Shown here piece after piece: positions 60,267-64,000 of a stretch of DNA of 64,000 bases. A model generated the notes under the pieces. That model had not been told where the DNA came from. It ran no database searches and saw only the letters and a program-made list of their open reading frames with translations. The translations under genes were made by a program, and so were the position numbers. Every line of letters starts with the position of its first letter. Positions within the stretch are counted from its first letter, which is position 1. Origin of the DNA: Acidobacteriota bacterium (lineage in GTDB: Bacteria; Acidobacteriota; Terriglobia; Acidiferrales; UBA7541). The stretch covers positions 1-64,000 of the forward strand of contig JAJYLB010000014.1 in assembly GCA_021788095.1 (NCBI GenBank). Reading direction: 5' to 3'.

Positions 60267-62096
60267 ATGTCGAGCAGCCCGGCGTACACGCTCAGGAAGT
60301 CAGGCGCAGTCGTCCTGTCCGCGGGAGCCATTGCAGTGGCTTTTCTGGTCCCGATTGCGGCCGCACAAACGCTGTCGCCGGGCGAAGTGCGCATCGGGGC
60401 CGGACCTTACCGGCCCGAGTCCCAGAAGCTTCGCGTGGAGAGCCGTCTGGTCCGAGTTGAGGTGGTGGTACGCGACAGCCGCGGTCACGCCGTCGCCGGC
60501 CTGACCAAGGGCGACTTCGCGCTTTTCGATTCAAGCCACCGGCGAGATATCTCTGAATTTTCCGTCGAAGAATCCCCCGTGGCCAGCCCGATCCCAACCA
60601 CAGCCTCAACCGCCCCATCGGGGGTTTCGAGCATGCCGGGCACGATTCAACATGTCCCCAGCCCCCCTCGATGGATTGGACTGTTCTTCGATGACATCAA
60701 CACGCCCTCCAGCGACCTGGTGCGCGCGAAAATCGCGGCCAGGCGCTTTATCAGCGAAGCGACCCGGAGCGGCGAGCGGATTGGCGTGTTCACCACCTCG
60801 CAGGGAGAAATCCTCCCGTTCACGACCGACACCAGTGCTGTCCTCAAGTCCGTGGCGAAGGTACAGTCTCATCGGCGGATGAGCGCAGGGGGGTTAAGCT
60901 CATGCCCAAGAATCACGCCCTACGAGGCGTATCTCATCGTGAACAACGACCCTGGCACAACGTCGGCAAAGCTTTCCGAAGCATGTAACTGTTCCGGGGA
61001 AGGCGATTTTATTACGGGATGCGAGATAACCGGCATGACCGTCACCACCGTAAGTATTCCAAGACTGCCACCTAATCTCCGCAGGATACTCAGCATGGTG
61101 GTAGCGCAGGCTCGAGCCACGTGGAACCAAGCCCGCGTCGTCACGCAAACAACCCTGGATGCGGTCCGGGCCGCTCTCGGCCAACTGGCGCAGGCCAAGG
61201 GTGACCGCATACTGCTCTTCGCATCGTCCGGATTTCTGTCGGGAGACTTGGGACCGGAAGTGCACGAAATCATGGACCAGGCATTGAGGGCGGATGTGGC
61301 GATCGATTCCCTCGACTCTAAGGGCCTGTATACGGAGCAGCCCGGTGGGCCGCAGGGTGAACCTTCGCACTCCCCCGGCTCCGAGTTGGCCATGTTGCAT
61401 AACATGACGGTCCTTGGGGACCAGCTCGAGAGCGAGGATTACGCCATGGCCGACTTCGCCGAAGGCACGGGCGGACTTCTGTTCCGCAACGACAACGACC
61501 TCGATTTTGGGTTCCGCGAACTCGGTCTTGCCCCTGCTTATGCCTATGAATTGGGTTTCCCGCCGGACGAGGATGGCAAATACCACAAGATCGAGGTGAA
61601 GCTGAAGAAGGGGAACCACGACTCTATCGAGGCACGGCCCGGCTATTTCGCGCCCACAAAAGAGGGGATGGAACCAAAGGGCCTAAGCGCGGATGAGAAG
61701 ATCGACGCGGAGATGCGCGGTTCCGAGGAGAGGAGCGATTTTCCGCTAAGCGTCAACGCGAAGCCGGCAAGGGACAGCAAAGGAAACCGAACCGTCAACG
61801 TGCAGGTGCACGTGGATATCGAGACGCTTCCCTTCGAGAAGCAGAAGGACCGCCACGAGGAGCTGCTGACGTTCGTGGCCGCTCTGTTTGACGCGCAGGG
61901 GCACTTCGTAACGGGCAAAGAAGCACAGATGGAACTGGCGCTGAAGCCGGAGAGCTTCGAGCGCCTGACGAAAAGCGGGATGAGCGGCAGCATGTCGCTC
62001 CCAGCGACGCCGGGGAAATACCGGCTCCGCGTGGTAGTCGAAGAAGCCGTCAAAGGAGAGATGAGCGCCACCACCCAGAGCGTCCAAATTCCCTAG
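60267..62096 (+). CDS. VWFA-related Acidobacterial-type secreted protein
   Basis: 609 residues. Signal peptide near 15-33 (SAGAIAVAFLVPIAAAQ). N-terminal region ESRLVRVEVVVRDSRGHAVA and GLTKGDFALFD, then the VWFA-like core: IGLFFDDINTPSSDL (MIDAS-like DD), GERIGVFTTSQGEILPFTTD, and KGDRILLFASSGFLSGDLG. The C-terminal third is beta-rich with VNVQVHVDIETLPFEKQKDR. This arrangement is known almost only from Acidobacteriota; function unknown, possibly adhesion or protein assembly. Confidence 0.87.
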   Translation: MSSSPAYTLRKSGAVVLSAGAIAVAFLVPIAAAQTLSPGEVRIGAGPYRPESQKLRVESRLVRVEVVVRDSRGHAVAGLTKGDFALFDSSHRRDISEFSVEESPVASPIPTTASTAPSGVSSMPGTIQHVPSPPRWIGLFFDDINTPSSDLVRAKIAARRFISEATRSGERIGVFTTSQGEILPFTTDTSAVLKSVAKVQSHRRMSAGGLSSCPRITPYEAYLIVNNDPGTTSAKLSEACNCSGEGDFITGCEITGMTVTTVSIPRLPPNLRRILSMVVAQARATWNQARVVTQTTLDAVRAALGQLAQAKGDRILLFASSGFLSGDLGPEVHEIMDQALRADVAIDSLDSKGLYTEQPGGPQGEPSHSPGSELAMLHNMTVLGDQLESEDYAMADFAEGTGGLLFRNDNDLDFGFRELGLAPAYAYELGFPPDEDGKYHKIEVKLKKGNHDSIEARPGYFAPTKEGMEPKGLSADEKIDAEMRGSEERSDFPLSVNAKPARDSKGNRTVNVQVHVDIETLPFEKQKDRHEELLTFVAALFDAQGHFVTGKEAQMELALKPESFERLTKSGMSGSMSLPATPGKYRLRVVVEEAVKGEMSATTQSVQIP

Positions 62097-62188
62097 CTTC
62101 GGGCGGAGCGGGGCGGAAGGCTTTCCTTTCGGTCCCATGGCGCGGCTGGGAAGCCCTGTTTGTTCGCAGGAGCGGTTACGCGCGGAAA

Positions 62189-62734
62189 TCAAGAAACGCG
62201 GTCGACCAGCATGACCCGCTCTTCGTGGTCGATTTCCTCGAGGCGCACTTCGATGATCTCGCTCGGCCGCGTCTGAACGTCGCGGCCAATGAAGCGAGCT
62301 TCGATGGGCAGCTCCCGGTGCCCGCGATCGATCAAGACGCACAGGAGCACTCGCCGGGGCCGGCCTAGGTCGAAGAGGCCGTTCATGGCCGCGCGCGTGG
62401 TGCGGCCGGTATAGAGAACGTCGTCGACCAGAACGATGTCGCGATCGTTCACCTCGGGGATATCGCCGGCTTGCACGACGGGCTGGGGAGCCACGGTCGA
62501 GAGATCGTCACGATAGAGCGTGATATCGAGCGAGCCGACCGGCACGGGCCGGCCGAGAATGGCTTGGATGTTCCGGGCCAGACGCTGGGCCAAGGGCACG
62601 CCCCGGCGGCGAATGCCAACGAGAACCAGGCAATCGAGCTCAGAGGTACGCTCGACGATCTCGTGCGCCAGCCGCTGAAGCGTCCGGTCGATTTCCGTGG
62701 CCGACATGAGCTGGGCTTTTTCGACGACGCGCAT
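62189..62734 (-). CDS. pyrR: Bifunctional pyr operon regulator / uracil phosphoribosyltransferase
   Basis: 181 residues from ATG 62734, the normal PyrR length. LVGIRRRGVPLAQRLA, SLDITLYRDDL, and the PRPP-binding loop DIVLVDDVLYTGRTTRAAMN are all intact; the C-terminus has DVQTRPSEIIEVRLEEID. PyrR binds pyr mRNA and also makes UMP. A longer in-frame start (62953) lacks support. No pyr operon or attenuator hairpin is visible in this window. Confidence 0.93.
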   Translation of the reverse strand: MRVVEKAQLMSATEIDRTLQRLAHEIVERTSELDCLVLVGIRRRGVPLAQRLARNIQAILGRPVPVGSLDITLYRDDLSTVAPQPVVQAGDIPEVNDRDIVLVDDVLYTGRTTRAAMNGLFDLGRPRRVLLCVLIDRGHRELPIEARFIGRDVQTRPSEIIEVRLEEIDHEERVMLVDRVS

Positions 62735-62967
62735 GGCGGCCCATGCTAACACAGGGCAAGCCCGGGACGCATCCTCTCGGACACCCCTCGAGCGCTCGGT
62801 CCGAACTTGAAATTCGGATCGAGCGGGAATAACCTGGGTCAGCGAGTTCGGCTCGCCGCCGGTCCTCGGGAACTGGCCAGATCGGTATCTGTTCTTCATT
62901 TTTCGAAACGGTTGCGCAGACGGCATGCCGGCGGGGACTTCCGCCTCTGCCAAGTCAGGGAGGATTT

Positions 62968-64000
62968 ATGGCCACAGCAGCTTCGGCAACAAACCTCGAA
63001 CCCAGTGTTTCGAGCTTTGTGGAGCGCAAACATAAGATGCTGATCGACGGGAAGTGGACCGAGTCCGCTTCCGGAAAGACCTTTCCCACTTTCAATCCCG
63101 CCACCGGGGACGTGCTCTCGGAAGTGGCCGAAGGCGATCGCGAGGACATCAACCGCGCGGTGAAAGCGGCGCGGGCGGCGTTCGAGAGCGGCCCATGGTC
63201 GAAGCTGACGCCTTCCGAGCGCGGCCGCCTGATCTGGAAGCTGGCTGATCTGATCGAGAAGCACACCGAAGAATTGGCCCAAATCGAGAGTCTGGACAAC
63301 GGCAAACCGTTGACCGTCGCCCGGGCCGCGGACGCCCCGCTCGCCGCGGACCTGTTCCGCTACATGGCGGGCTGGGCCACGAAGATCGAGGGCACCACGA
63401 TACCTCTTTCCGTCCCGTACACGCCCGGAACCCAGTACTTCGCCTACACGCTTCGCGAGCCGGTTGGGGTGGTGGGCCAAATCATCCCCTGGAATTTTCC
63501 GCTGCTGATGGCGGCGTGGAAGCTGGGGCCGGCGCTGGCTTGCGGCTGCACGGTGGTGCTGAAACCGGCCGAGCAGACGCCGCTTTCGGCGCTCTGGCTT
63601 GGCGAACTCATCGAAGAAGCGGGGCTTCCCGCCGGCGTCGTCAACATCGTTCCCGGTTACGGCGAGACGGCGGGCGCGGCCTTGGCCGCCCATCCCGATG
63701 TGGACAAGGTGGCTTTCACCGGCTCGACCGAGGTCGGGAAGCTGATCCTCCAGGCCGCAGCAGGCAATCTGAAGAAGGTTTCGCTCGAACTGGGCGGCAA
63801 GTCCCCGAACGTGGTGTTTGCCGATGCCGACAGGAAGAGCGCCATTGCGGGCGCGGCAGGCGCCATCTTCTTCAATCACGGACAGTGTTGCTGCGCCGGA
63901 TCGAGACTGTACGTGGAAGACAAGATCTTCGACGAGGTGGTTGACGGCGTGGCCCAGCGGGCCAATCGCATCCGCATGGGCCCGGGCCTCGAGACCGGGA
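62968..64000 (+). CDS. Aldehyde dehydrogenase (3' end beyond window)
   Basis: First 344 residues of an NAD(P)-dependent aldehyde dehydrogenase from ATG 62968 (GGGAGGA upstream). [20 protein letters not shown], then [31 protein letters not shown], catalytic Glu in [17 protein letters not shown] and nucleophile Cys in [11 protein letters not shown]. The sequence runs off the window edge without a stop. Oxidises an aldehyde to the acid in the cytoplasm; substrate not predictable. Confidence 0.92.
   Translation, partial: MATAASATNLEPSVSSFVERKHKMLIDGKWTESASGKTFPTFNPATGDVLSEVAEGDREDINRAVKAARAAFESGPWSKLTPSERGRLIWKLADLIEKHTEELAQIESLDNGKPLTVARAADAPLAADLFRYMAGWATKIEGTTIPLSVPYTPGTQYFAYTLREPVGVVGQIIPWNFPLLMAAWKLGPALACGCTVVLKPAEQTPLSALWLGELIEEAGLPAGVVNIVPGYGETAGAALAAHPDVDKVAFTGSTEVGKLILQAAAGNLKKVSLELGGKSPNVVFADADRKSAIAGAAGAIFFNHGQCCCAGSRLYVEDKIFDEVVDGVAQRANRIRMGPGLETG

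Overview
The window looks like one chromosomal stretch of a high-GC member of the Acidobacteriota. The clearest marker is the VWFA-related Acidobacterial-type protein at 60267-62096. Two-domain oxidoreductase, UpxY-type antiterminator and GH172/DUF2961 genes, and many dispersed palindromic repeats, fit that assignment. The assignment is inferred from gene content; no rRNA or marker gene confirms it.

Layout. (1) 1-24466, all on the + strand: an exopolysaccharide/O-antigen-type locus. It encodes a Wzc-like tyrosine autokinase, an UpxY/NusG-like antiterminator behind a strongly structured leader, a Wzx flippase, a Wzy-like polymerase, seven glycosyltransferases, an FkbM methyltransferase, AsnB-type amidotransferase, a two-domain oxidoreductase, WecB epimerase, a glucuronyl C5-epimerase-like protein and a WecA-like initiating phosphoglycosyltransferase. 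Many genes overlap by 1-16 bases. (2) 24464-25384: an IS5/IS427-type insertion sequence with a canonical -1 frameshift heptamer. Three 116-119 bp MITEs in the window (2274, 9329, 42284) carry related terminal repeats. (3) 25645-33428: DsrE-like protein, quinone-type oxidoreductase, an Lhr helicase operon and a small Tat-type exported protein. (4) 33636-41136: a tRNA-Arg(CCG) gene and a 7.4 kb integrative element bounded by perfect 46-bp direct repeats. It has integrase, excisionase-like proteins, a replication-organiser-like protein and a large terminase plus a HigBA-like module, but no capsid or tail genes, so it resembles a phage satellite. Beyond attR lie a nuclease-like gene and a repeat derived from the tRNA-Arg 3' half, which recurs at 55745. 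(5) 42950-54834: an envelope-stress/redox region with a NarL-type two-component system, a stand-alone receiver, HtrA protease, BON and FecR-like secreted proteins, a ferric-reductase-like flavocytochrome, other secreted proteins and a STAS protein. Four promoters here share a 16-bp palindrome placed a fixed 24 bases before a TTCCG box, which suggests one regulon. (6) 54926-64000: decayed genes (Tricorn-like fragment, broken PIN toxin-antitoxin pair), a secreted protein with GH172/DUF2961, polysaccharide deacetylase, the VWFA-related protein, PyrR and the start of an aldehyde dehydrogenase.

How they work together. Region 1 would build, flip, polymerise and export a surface polymer that probably contains uronic acid. 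Region 5 reads as a sensor-regulator pair controlling secreted and periplasmic proteins. The rest is housekeeping plus a strong footprint of mobile DNA.
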